The notes under the pieces were generated by a model, which saw nothing but the letters and a program-made list of their open reading frames with translations, was not told the origin of the DNA and made no database searches. Positions 17,475-27,473 of a stretch of 64,000 nucleotides of DNA are shown piece after piece (position 1 is the stretch's first letter; the number at the start of each line of letters is the position of its first letter). This DNA is from Flavobacterium sp. (GTDB taxonomy: Bacteria > Bacteroidota > Bacteroidia > Flavobacteriales > Flavobacteriaceae). The stretch lies in contig NZ_JAHEBT010000053.1 in assembly GCF_024642105.1 (NCBI RefSeq), positions 62,001 through 126,000 of the forward strand, in the 5' to 3' direction. The translations under genes were made by a program, and so were the position numbers.

Positions 17475-18713
17475 ATGCAACACATCATAGATCGATTCAT
17501 CAGTTATGTTACTATTGACACCGAATCTGACCCTAATTCAACAACTACTCCTAGTTCCCAAAAACAATGGGATTTGGCCAATAAACTAGTAGAAGAATTA
17601 AAAACAATTGGACTTCAAGACGTAAGTATTGATGACAAAGCCTATATCATGGCAACACTTCCTAGCAATGTAGAACATGAAGTACCTACTATTGGATTTA
17701 TTTCCCATTTTGATACTTCTCCTGATTTTTCGGGCGCCAATGTTAAACCTCAAGTGATATCGAATTACGATGGTGGAGATATTGTGTTAAATGCAGATAA
17801 AAACATTGTTTTATCGCCAAAATATTTCAAAGATTTATTGCAATACAAAGGACAAACCTTAATCACTACAGACGGGACAACATTACTAGGTGCGGATGAC
17901 AAAGCGGGAATTACTGAAATCGTATCGGCTATGGAATACCTTATTCAGCACCCAGAAATCAAACACGGAAAGATCCGAATTGGTTTCACCCCGGATGAAG
18001 AAATTGGACGTGGAGCGCATCATTTTGATGTAGAAAAGTTTGGCGCTGATTGGGCCTACACTATGGACGGAAGTCAAGTGGGCGAATTAGAATATGAAAA
18101 TTTTAATGCAGCTGGAGCCAAAATTACGTTCAAAGGAAAGAGTGTACATCCGGGCTACGCCAAAGGAAAAATGATTAACTCCATGTTGATTGCTAATGAA
18201 TTTATCAATGCGTTACCTAAAGGTGAAACTCCCGAAGAAACGAGAGGTTATGAAGGTTTTTTTCACGTACATCATCTCAACGGAAGTATTGAAGAAACCG
18301 TAGTAGAATTAATTATTCGTGATCATAACAAAAAGAAGTTTGAAAAACGCAAAGCTTTAATTACGAAAATCACACAGAAAATCAATAAGAAGTTTGCCAA
18401 ACAATATGGAGAAGATATCGCCATTGCTGAAGTAAATGACCAATACTACAATATGAAAGAAAAAGTGTTACCCGTAAAACACATTGTAGATATTGCAGAG
18501 AAAGCAATGAAAGAATTAGGAATTAAACCCCTTATCAAACCCATCCGTGGCGGAACTGATGGTTCTCAACTGTCCTACAAAGGATTGCCATGCCCTAATA
18601 TTTTTGCTGGCGGACATAACTTTCATGGAAAATATGAATATGTTCCTGTAGAAAGCATTCAAAAAGCAATTGATGTCATTGTCAAAATTGCTGAACTAAC
18701 TGCAATTCAATAA
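17475..18713 (+). CDS. pepT: Peptidase T (tripeptide aminopeptidase)
   Basis: A 412-residue cytoplasmic zinc aminopeptidase of the M20B family, which removes N-terminal residues from tripeptides. Motifs are the metal-binding [17 protein letters not shown] with the bridging Asp, [13 protein letters not shown] with the catalytic Glu pair, and the C-terminal [12 protein letters not shown] histidine. A dimerisation domain occupies about residues 205-320. The start was moved from TTG 17454 to ATG 17475 because the former lies within a promoter box. It converges on yajC-nusB through a shared terminator. Confidence 0.93.
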   Translation: MQHIIDRFISYVTIDTESDPNSTTTPSSQKQWDLANKLVEELKTIGLQDVSIDDKAYIMATLPSNVEHEVPTIGFISHFDTSPDFSGANVKPQVISNYDGGDIVLNADKNIVLSPKYFKDLLQYKGQTLITTDGTTLLGADDKAGITEIVSAMEYLIQHPEIKHGKIRIGFTPDEEIGRGAHHFDVEKFGADWAYTMDGSQVGELEYENFNAAGAKITFKGKSVHPGYAKGKMINSMLIANEFINALPKGETPEETRGYEGFFHVHHLNGSIEETVVELIIRDHNKKKFEKRKALITKITQKINKKFAKQYGEDIAIAEVNDQYYNMKEKVLPVKHIVDIAEKAMKELGIKPLIKPIRGGTDGSQLSYKGLPCPNIFAGGHNFHGKYEYVPVESIQKAIDVIVKIAELTAIQ

Positions 18714-18721
18714 TAACCCAT

Positions 18722-18753
18722 AAAAAAAGCTCCCAATTGGGAGCTTTTTTTAT
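18722..18753. terminator. Bidirectional terminator between pepT and yajC
   Basis: A symmetric hairpin (AAGCTCCCA / TGGGAGCTT) is flanked by an A-run and a T-run. Confidence 0.85.
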
Positions 18754-18766
18754 TTTCTCTTTGAGA

Positions 18767-19039
18767 TTATTTCTTATTCAAAGCAGCACTCATTTCCATT
18801 GAAATAGCTGAACGCTCCATTTTCAATTTTCCTGACATTGTTTCTACAACAACAGTAGTTTCTGCCAATTCAGCAATTTTACCGTGAAGACCACTTTTAG
18901 TAATGATTTTATCGCCTACTTTCAAGCTACTTTCAAATTCTTTCTCCGCTTTTGCTCTTTTTTGTTGTGGTCTAATCATGAAAAAATAGATTACTACAAA
19001 CATTAATAAGAACGGCGCAAATTGACTTAATTGTCCCAT
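18767..19039 (-). CDS. yajC: Preprotein translocase subunit YajC
   Basis: A 90-residue protein with one N-terminal transmembrane helix (about residues 5-23, ending FMIRPQQKRAKAEKEF) and a cytoplasmic domain containing VGDKIITKSGLHGKIAEL. The IRPQQKR motif after the helix is diagnostic. YajC accompanies SecDF-YidC at the Sec translocon. It follows nusB by 28 bases on the same strand and is probably cotranscribed, an arrangement common in Bacteroidetes. Confidence 0.93.
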   Translation of the reverse strand: MGQLSQFAPFLLMFVVIYFFMIRPQQKRAKAEKEFESSLKVGDKIITKSGLHGKIAELAETTVVVETMSGKLKMERSAISMEMSAALNKK

Positions 19040-19067
19040 AATTTTATTTTATTTTTTGTTACACGTA

Positions 19068-20012
19068 TTACATCAAGCCTCTTCCGGCTTTGATCATTTT
19101 TTTATTCGTTTGAAATTCTTTTACTAAATTATCTAAAATTCCATTGATAAAAATACTACTTTTTGGAGTAGAATATTCTTTTGCCAATTCCAAATATTCA
19201 TTCAAAGTTACTTTCACCGGAATTGATGGAAATTTCAACAATTCGCAAATCGCCATTTTAAGAATAATCGTATCAATTTCAGCAATACGATCCATATCCC
19301 AATTAGGTGTTTTAGAATCAAATTCTTTAGCCAATTCTTTTTCGTTCAAAACCGTTTTTCTAAACAAGTCTTTAGCAAAATCTTTGTCATCAGCGTCTTT
19401 AAACAATTTTGGCACTCTAAAACTATCATCTTCTGCTGATTTTATCGCTTTTAATTGTTTAACAATGTGCGTATTTACCACCGGAATATCATCAATCCAA
19501 GTTAATTTATCATCCTCTAAATACTCGTATAACTTTTCGTTTGGCACAATAATTTCTGAAAAAAGATCCACAACAAACTGCTTGTCCTCTTCAAATGTAT
19601 TGACAGTATTGCTCATGTATTTCACATACAATTTACTTTCTTTCAACGAAGTTAAAAGTAAATTAATATAATCATCATGAATATTCCAATTGGTAATTTT
19701 TCTGTTTTCCAAAGCAATACTCAACGAATTATTTTCTTCCAATAATTGAAAAATAGTATTGTTAATGAATTTATTGTTTGGATTGCGTTCTTCTGGAGTA
19801 GCCAAATGTTTTTGACTAGATAAGTGTAAAAAGACTTTTTCCTTTTTTGCCATTTCAATTAAAGAAGAAAGCATAATCAGGTATAAATCTTGAATAGCAT
19901 CGATGCTGTAAAATAGAAATTTTTCTTGACCTTCTAAATTATCCGAACCGTTTTGGTGCATGGCATAAATGGATTGCATAACCTTAACGCGAATGTGTCT
20001 TCTATTTACCAC
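19068..20012 (-). CDS. nusB: Transcription antitermination factor NusB (long form)
   Basis: 314 residues, about twice E. coli NusB (139). The N-terminus NRRHIRVKVMQSIYAMHQNG and the C-terminal block about 205-310 (FRKTVLNEKELAKEF through INGILDNLVKEF) carry the NusB helical-fold signatures, with a Bacteroidetes-specific insertion between them. With NusE it binds boxA RNA and supports rRNA antitermination. The start is GTG at 20012, which keeps the conserved opening; no ATG is available just upstream. A TACTTTTG box (minus strand) lies about 30 bases upstream. Confidence 0.88.
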   Translation of the reverse strand: MVNRRHIRVKVMQSIYAMHQNGSDNLEGQEKFLFYSIDAIQDLYLIMLSSLIEMAKKEKVFLHLSSQKHLATPEERNPNNKFINNTIFQLLEENNSLSIALENRKITNWNIHDDYINLLLTSLKESKLYVKYMSNTVNTFEEDKQFVVDLFSEIIVPNEKLYEYLEDDKLTWIDDIPVVNTHIVKQLKAIKSAEDDSFRVPKLFKDADDKDFAKDLFRKTVLNEKELAKEFDSKTPNWDMDRIAEIDTIILKMAICELLKFPSIPVKVTLNEYLELAKEYSTPKSSIFINGILDNLVKEFQTNKKMIKAGRGLM

Positions 20013-20041
20013 TTTGTAAGAACTTTTAATGAATTAGACTG

Positions 20042-20049
20042 CAAAAGTA
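20042..20049 (-). promoter_or_regulatory. Promoter -7 box of nusB-yajC
   Basis: On the minus strand the sequence reads TACTTTTG, fitting TAnnTTTG, 30 bases before the nusB start. Confidence 0.5.
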
Positions 20050-20170
20050 GGCATTTCATCCCTTAAAATAAAATTTAAATCCCTTTTTTAAACTAAAAAA
20101 AAGTGCACTGTGAATCAATAATTTAATTCAACTCTCCCATTTTAACATTCAATTATTCTTTTTATTCCTG

Positions 20171-20178
20171 TATATTTG
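20171..20178 (+). promoter_or_regulatory. Promoter -7 box of the second ABC exporter
   Basis: TATATTTG fits TAnnTTTG, 23 bases before the ATG. Confidence 0.55.
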
Positions 20179-20201
20179 CGGAGCAAAAGAGCAGCAATAC
20201 A

Positions 20202-21980
20202 ATGAAAGAATTAGGTTATTTAAATAAGTACTTCGTCAAATACAAGTTCAGTTTTTTACTAGGTATTGCAATTACCATCATTGCGCAATTCTTTTCGCTA
20301 TACACTCCAAAACTTATAAGCAAGTCACTTGGTGCAATTGAGGAATTCGACAAACTTTCAGATGCCCAAAAAACTTCTGCGACAATACTATCGCATTTCA
20401 AAGGCGAATTGGTTACCAATATTGTATTGATAATAGGCACCACTATTATTGCGGGTTTTTTGACCTTTTTAATGCGTCAAACTTTAATTGTAATGTCGCG
20501 ACATATTGAATTTGATTTAAAAAATGAAGTCTTCAGACAATACGAAAATCTCTCTCAACAGTTCTACAAACAAAACAGAACCGGAGATTTAATGAACCGA
20601 ATTAGTGAGGATGTTTCCAAAGTGAGAATGTATGTGGGACCCGCCGTGATGTATACCATCAATACTTTTATCCGCTTTGCCATTGTAATTGCGTACATGT
20701 ATAATGTGTCGCCACGATTGACTTTATACACCCTATTACCCTTACCTATTTTATCGTACACGATTTTCAAACTCAGCTCTGAAATCAACAAACGAAGTAC
20801 TATTTTTCAACAATACCTATCGAAAGTGTCTAGTTTTTCGCAAGAAATTTTCTCCGGAATCCGAGTAATAAAAGCATATTCATTAGAGAATCAACACCAA
20901 AACAATATGATTGATTTGGCTAATGAAAGTAAAAGCAAGAGTTTGGATTTAGCTCGAGTACAATCCCTATTTGGCCCATTAATGATGGCGTTGATTGGAA
21001 TTAGCAACTTAGTGGTAATCTATTTTGGAGGGCTGATGTACATGGAAGGTACTATCAAAAGCATTGGTACCATTGCCGAATTCATCTTGTATGTTAACAT
21101 GTTGACTTGGCCGGTAGCCTCATTAGGATGGGTTTCGTCTATGGTACAAGAGGCCGAAGCTTCGCAAAAACGTTTAAATGAGTTCCTGAAAATTGAACCT
21201 GAAATCAAAAACGCTAACCCAAATCATTCAACTATCGAAGGAAGTATTACTTTCAACAACGTAAGTTACACCTACGAAGACACTAATATCAAGGCTATTC
21301 AAAATATTTCGTTTTCAGTAAAGAAAGGACAAACCTTGGCTATTTTGGGCAAAACAGGTGCTGGAAAATCGACTATTCTTTCTTTAATTTCTAGATTGCA
21401 CGATGTAACTGAAGGTCAAATCAAGATTGATGAAACCGAAATTAGTCAGCTTAATTTATACGATTTAAGAAACAGTATCGGAATTGTTCCTCAAGATGCC
21501 TTTTTATTTTCAGACAGTATTAAGAACAACATCAAGTTTGGTAAAGAAGATGCTACAGCTATTGAAATCGAATCCGCAGCAAAAAGCGCGGTAGTCCATG
21601 ATAACATAATAGGTTTCAATAACCAATACGATACTATTCTAGGCGAAAGAGGAATAACGCTTTCTGGTGGTCAAAAACAACGCGTATCGATTGCAAGAGC
21701 TATTATTAAAAATCCTCCTATTCTACTTTTTGACGATTGCTTGTCTGCTGTCGATACCGAAACCGAAGAAGCAATTTTAAACAACTTGTACGAAATTTGT
21801 AAGGACAAAACGACAATTATTGTCAGCCATAGAGTTTCTTCTGCTAAAAATGCCGACCAAATTATCATTATTGACGAGGGCAAAATCATCCAACAAGGTT
21901 CTCATAATCAATTAATAAATGAAGAAGGTTACTACGCCGACTTGTATTTGAAACAACTTTCAGAAAAAGAATTACTATAA
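20202..21980 (+). CDS. ABC exporter (fused permease and ATPase)
   Basis: A 592-residue half-transporter with six predicted transmembrane segments in residues about 15-320 and a nucleotide-binding domain in about 345-585. It has Walker A GKTGAGKST, Q-loop IVPQDAF, a canonical signature LSGGQKQR, Walker B ILLFDDCLSAVDTE and the H-loop VSHRVSS. The last Asp-Asp pair replaces the usual Asp-Glu at the Walker B end; by alignment to DEATS the catalytic glutamate position reads Asp in DDCLS, as in some heterodimeric exporters with a degenerate site. The substrate is unknown. It is divergent from nusB. Confidence 0.86.
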   Translation: MKELGYLNKYFVKYKFSFLLGIAITIIAQFFSLYTPKLISKSLGAIEEFDKLSDAQKTSATILSHFKGELVTNIVLIIGTTIIAGFLTFLMRQTLIVMSRHIEFDLKNEVFRQYENLSQQFYKQNRTGDLMNRISEDVSKVRMYVGPAVMYTINTFIRFAIVIAYMYNVSPRLTLYTLLPLPILSYTIFKLSSEINKRSTIFQQYLSKVSSFSQEIFSGIRVIKAYSLENQHQNNMIDLANESKSKSLDLARVQSLFGPLMMALIGISNLVVIYFGGLMYMEGTIKSIGTIAEFILYVNMLTWPVASLGWVSSMVQEAEASQKRLNEFLKIEPEIKNANPNHSTIEGSITFNNVSYTYEDTNIKAIQNISFSVKKGQTLAILGKTGAGKSTILSLISRLHDVTEGQIKIDETEISQLNLYDLRNSIGIVPQDAFLFSDSIKNNIKFGKEDATAIEIESAAKSAVVHDNIIGFNNQYDTILGERGITLSGGQKQRVSIARAIIKNPPILLFDDCLSAVDTETEEAILNNLYEICKDKTTIIVSHRVSSAKNADQIIIIDEGKIIQQGSHNQLINEEGYYADLYLKQLSEKELL

Positions 21981-22049
21981 TTTTTTGTTTTATCAATTTA
22001 TTTTTATCATTTTTGGGTACCATTAAACCACTAAAATGACGAAAGGATT

Positions 22050-22430
22050 ATGAGAGAAAATGACTTATTAGAAAAAGAAGAAATATTTTCTAAAGTTTTA
22101 AGAGCAGGGAGAAGAACTTATTTCTTTGATGTAAGAGCAACTAAAGCGGATGATTACTACATAACGATTACCGAAAGTAAAAAATTCACGGAAGAAGATG
22201 GATCATTCCATTTCAAAAAACATAAAATCTATTTGTACAAAGAAGATTTTGCTGCCTTTACAGAAATTTTAGGCGATATGACTTCGTATGTATTGAACCA
22301 CAAAGGAGAAGAAGTAATTTCGGAAAGACACCAAAAAGATTTCAAAAAAGAATATGCTTCTGAAAATTCAGATGACGAAATAACACCTCAAGTATCTAAT
22401 TTTACGGATATTGACTTTGATGATATTTAA
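22050..22430 (+). CDS. PUR-alpha-like DNA/RNA-binding protein (DUF3276)
   Basis: 126 residues. The block IFSKVLRAGRRTYFFDVRAT followed by YYITITESKKF and HKIYLYKEDFAAFTEIL matches the bacterial PUR domain (DUF3276), a Whirly-like single-strand nucleic-acid-binding fold conserved in Bacteroidetes and spirochaetes. The C-terminal 30 residues are acidic and probably disordered. It is cytoplasmic with a basic N-terminal surface. The physiological target is unknown. A bidirectional terminator follows. Confidence 0.85.
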   Translation: MRENDLLEKEEIFSKVLRAGRRTYFFDVRATKADDYYITITESKKFTEEDGSFHFKKHKIYLYKEDFAAFTEILGDMTSYVLNHKGEEVISERHQKDFKKEYASENSDDEITPQVSNFTDIDFDDI

Positions 22431-22447
22431 TCGAAATTAACAAAAAC

Positions 22448-22486
22448 AAAAAAGCCCAAATTCAAATGATTTTGGGCTTTTTATTT
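22448..22486. terminator. Bidirectional terminator between DUF3276 and the PPIase gene
   Basis: AAAAAGCCCAAA pairs with TTTGGGCTTTTT around an AT-rich loop. Confidence 0.8.
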
Positions 22487-22504
22487 ATAACCTATTTTTT
22501 TTTC

Positions 22505-23437
22505 TTACTTCACATCAATCAACTCCACATCGAAGATTAAAGTAGCATTGGGTGGAATTACACCTCCAGCACCACGAGAACCATATCCTAAATGAGATGG
22601 AATTACAAAACGTGCTTTATCACCTACTTGCAACAAGGCAATTCCTTCATCCCAACCTTCAATCACATTGCCTCTTCCTAATGGAAATTCGATTGGTTTT
22701 TTACGTGCATACGAACTATCAAAAACTTTTCCGTCTGGCAATTGCCCTGAATAGTGAACAGAAACCGTTTTACCATCTTCTGCTTTTTTTCCAGAACCTC
22801 TTTGAATAAATTGGTAACGCAAACCACTTTCAGTTTTTTCAAAACCAGCCGCTAATTTTTCCATTTCAGCTTCGGCAGCAGCGCGTTCAGCTTCAATACG
22901 CTTTGCGCGAGAACCCTCAAAAGTTCTAAAAGCTTCCACAGCATTCCATTGCTCTGCTTCTGCCCCAACTCTAATAATTTCCAAAGTTTCCAAAACATCG
23001 CCTTGCGCCACAGCATCTACTACTTCCTGTCCTTCTACTACATGACCAAAAACAGTATGTTTCCCGTCTAACCAAGATGTTGGAACGTGAGTGATATAAA
23101 ACTGAGAACCATTGGTACCAGGACCTGCATTGGCCATAGCCAAAACTCCCGGACGATCGTGTTTCAAATTTGGATGAAATTCATCATCAAATTTATACCC
23201 TGCATCTCCAGTTCCTGTTCCTTGAGGACAACCTCCTTGAATCATAAAATCAGGAATTACACGGTGAAATGTTAATCCGTCATAATATTTTGTCCCTTGT
23301 GGTTTCACTTTGTTTTCCAAGTTACCTTCAGCCAAAGCCACAAAGTTCCCCACCGTTCCCGGCGTTAAATCGTGTGTTAATTTTACTAAAACCGAACCTT
23401 TAGCGGTGTTGAATTTAGCGTATATTCCGTTTTCCAT
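22505..23437 (-). CDS. Cyclophilin-FKBP fusion peptidyl-prolyl isomerase
   Basis: A 310-residue fusion of two unrelated prolyl isomerases. Residues about 5-155 are a cyclophilin: [13 protein letters not shown] holds the catalytic Arg, followed by [12 protein letters not shown] and [12 protein letters not shown] charged Ala/Glu-rich helix (about 165-200) links to an FKBP domain (about 205-310) with [30 protein letters not shown] and [23 protein letters not shown]. No signal peptide is seen, so it is probably cytoplasmic. Such cyclophilin-first chimeras are known from Flavobacteria; the benefit of joining them is unclear. Both active sites look intact. Confidence 0.92.
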   Translation of the reverse strand: MENGIYAKFNTAKGSVLVKLTHDLTPGTVGNFVALAEGNLENKVKPQGTKYYDGLTFHRVIPDFMIQGGCPQGTGTGDAGYKFDDEFHPNLKHDRPGVLAMANAGPGTNGSQFYITHVPTSWLDGKHTVFGHVVEGQEVVDAVAQGDVLETLEIIRVGAEAEQWNAVEAFRTFEGSRAKRIEAERAAAEAEMEKLAAGFEKTESGLRYQFIQRGSGKKAEDGKTVSVHYSGQLPDGKVFDSSYARKKPIEFPLGRGNVIEGWDEGIALLQVGDKARFVIPSHLGYGSRGAGGVIPPNATLIFDVELIDVK

Positions 23438-23509
23438 TTTTGTTATTTTTTATTGAAGTGCAAAATTACAATAATAATATAGAAAAGGCAAAACTGAATT
23501 TATTTTATG

Positions 23510-23614
23510 GGCGTGACCTCCGCAAAAGCTCCGGTCGGGCTGTACGCTCTATCTTTTTAAGCAGCTCCGAAAATATTCGCTGCTTAAAAAGGATGCCGCT
23601 GCCATCCCTCACGC
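23510..23614. repeat. GC-rich nested inverted-repeat element upstream of trmD
   Basis: About 105 bases clearly richer in G and C than the surroundings. An outer inverted repeat GCGTGA (23511-23516) / TCACGC (23609-23614) encloses a perfect 12-bp inverted repeat, CTTTTTAAGCAG (23553-23564) / CTGCTTAAAAAG (23580-23591). I recall elements of this general look scattered between genes in Flavobacterium genomes, but cannot confirm it here. No protein-coding frame fits it. A frame from 23440 that runs into trmD passes through it and is rejected as an N-terminal extension. Confidence 0.6.
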
Positions 23615-23665
23615 AAACTAACGCTTCGCAAAACAAATTCGTTATTAAAAATACTTTAAACTTTG

Positions 23666-23673
23666 TACCTTTG
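23666..23673 (+). promoter_or_regulatory. Promoter -7 box of trmD
   Basis: TACCTTTG fits TAnnTTTG, 27 bases before the trmD ATG and downstream of the GC-rich repeat. Confidence 0.6.
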
Positions 23674-23700
23674 CCTCTTTCCAACTTTGTATCCATTAAA

Positions 23701-24378
23701 ATGCGCATAGACATTATCACCGTTCTTCCCGAATTATTACGAAGTCCTTTTGAAGCTTCTATTATGAAACGTGCTATCGACAAAGGTTTGGTCGAAGTAC
23801 ACATTCATAATTTACGCGATTATACGACTAACAAGCAAAAAAGTGTCGATGATTACCCTTTTGGAGGCGGAGCGGGAATGGTAATGACGGTACAACCCAT
23901 TGATTCTTGTATTACGCATTTGAAAAGTCAGCGAGAATATGACGAAATCATTTATATGTCGCCCGATGGAGAAACACTCAACCAAAAAATGGCCAATACT
24001 ATGTCGATGTATGATAATGTCATCATTTTATGTGGACACTATAAAGGAGTCGATCAACGCGTTCGTGATCATTTTATCACCAAAGAAATTTCTATAGGCG
24101 ATTATGTTTTAAGTGGCGGTGAATTAGGAGCCTTGGTACTTTCAGATGCTTTAATCCGATTAATTCCAGGTGTTTTGAGTGACGAAACTTCGGCCCTAAC
24201 CGACAGTTTCCAAGATGGCTTATTGTCGGGACCTATTTATACTCGACCAGCAGATTACAAAGGATGGAAAGTCCCTGAAGTCCTAACCAGTGGTAATTTT
24301 GCCAAAATTGACAAATGGCGAGAAGACATGGCGTACGAACACACTAAAAATCGTCGTCCCGACTTGCTAGAAGAGTAA
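23701..24378 (+). CDS. trmD: tRNA (guanine-37-N1) methyltransferase TrmD
   Basis: A 225-residue SPOUT-fold methyltransferase that makes m1G37 next to the anticodon and prevents frameshifting. Diagnostic blocks are [13 protein letters not shown] at the N-terminus, [13 protein letters not shown], and the trefoil-knot SAM site [13 protein letters not shown] plus [12 protein letters not shown] start at ATG 23701; an upstream extension to 23440 would translate a promoter and a repeat element and lacks homology. It is followed after 126 bases by rplS, the usual trmD-rplS order. Confidence 0.95.
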   Translation: MRIDIITVLPELLRSPFEASIMKRAIDKGLVEVHIHNLRDYTTNKQKSVDDYPFGGGAGMVMTVQPIDSCITHLKSQREYDEIIYMSPDGETLNQKMANTMSMYDNVIILCGHYKGVDQRVRDHFITKEISIGDYVLSGGELGALVLSDALIRLIPGVLSDETSALTDSFQDGLLSGPIYTRPADYKGWKVPEVLTSGNFAKIDKWREDMAYEHTKNRRPDLLEE

Positions 24379-24425
24379 TATTTTATTTTTTTTCAATTTT
24401 TAATTCAAAATTCAAAATTTATAAT

Positions 24426-24433
24426 TAATTTCG
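24426..24433 (+). promoter_or_regulatory. Possible promoter -7 box of rplS
   Basis: TAATTTCG differs from TAnnTTTG at one position. It would start a transcript near 24437 with a leader of about 65 bases. Confidence 0.35.
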
Positions 24434-24438
24434 CACCC

Positions 24439-24504
24439 GCATTAGACCAACCTCTGGCGAGAACCGTGAATGTTGCTCTATATTAAACCATAATTAAAAA
24501 TATC
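24439..24504 (+). ncRNA. Possible structured mRNA leader of rplS
   Basis: Within an AT-rich gap lies a GC-richer block. GCATT (24439-24443) can pair with AATGT (24469-24473), enclosing a small CTC-TGGC-GAG hairpin (24452-24461). Ribosomal-protein genes often control themselves through such leaders, and L19 leaders are known in other phyla. Evidence here is only the pairing and position. Confidence 0.35.
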
Positions 24505-24855
24505 ATGGCAGATTTAATGAAATTCGTTAAAGACGAATTTGTAACAAGAAAAGATTTCCCTGAATTTGGAGCTGGAGATACTATCACAGTTTACTACGAA
24601 ATTAAAGAGGGTGAAAAAACAAGAACTCAGTTCTTTAAAGGAGTGGTAATTCAAAGAAGAGGTTCTGGTAACACAGAAACTTTTACCATCCGTAAAATGT
24701 CTGGAGCTATTGGAGTAGAGCGAATCTTCCCAGTAAACTTACCAGCTTTGCAAAAAATTGAAATCAATAAGAAAGGTGCTGTACGTAGAGCTAGAATCTT
24801 CTACTTCAGAGAACTTACTGGTAAAAAAGCAAAAATTAAAGATAAAAGAAGATAA
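24505..24855 (+). CDS. rplS: 50S ribosomal protein L19
   Basis: A 116-residue basic protein of the 30S-50S interface. The blocks FGAGDTITVYYEIKEGEKTR, FKGVVIQRRGSG and TFTIRKMSGAIGVERIFP are the L19 signature, and the C-terminus (YFRELTGKKAKIKDKRR) is typical. The length is normal. It has its own candidate promoter and leader and a strong terminator, so it can be expressed separately from trmD. Confidence 0.97.
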   Translation: MADLMKFVKDEFVTRKDFPEFGAGDTITVYYEIKEGEKTRTQFFKGVVIQRRGSGNTETFTIRKMSGAIGVERIFPVNLPALQKIEINKKGAVRRARIFYFRELTGKKAKIKDKRR

Positions 24856-24876
24856 TTTACTATCTCTTAATCCTAT

Positions 24877-24905
24877 AAGTCCCAACAATGTTGGGACTTT
24901 TTTTT
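24877..24905 (+). terminator. Terminator of rplS
   Basis: AAGTCCCAAC pairs with GTTGGGACTT around a very short loop, followed by eight or more T. Confidence 0.85.
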
Positions 24906-25013
24906 GTTATATATTGCCCTTAAAATTCTCAAATTATGAATTTTACCCCTATAAAAATAACAATTTACAAATAAGGTGTTTAATCCCTGGAAATATTCGT
25001 TTTTATCCAATAG

Positions 25014-27344
<2,331 letters not shown>

Positions 27345-27366
27345 TACAATCTCATTCCTAATAATT

Positions 27367-27399
27367 TAAAAAGGCAACTATTTCAGTTGCCTTTTTTAT
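27367..27399 (+). terminator. Terminator of icd
   Basis: AAAAAGGCAACT, loop ATTTC, AGTTGCCTTTTTT. Confidence 0.85.
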
Positions 27400-27473
27400 T
27401 TTAACGTTTGTTTGAAAAATTTCTCACAACTTTTACTGAAATTTGCATCGCCTTTATAAGTAATAATCAAACT

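Noticed and set aside
23440..23700. N-terminal extension of TrmD by about 87 residues
   Set aside because: It would translate the GC-rich repeat and the promoter; TrmD homologues begin at [11 protein letters not shown].
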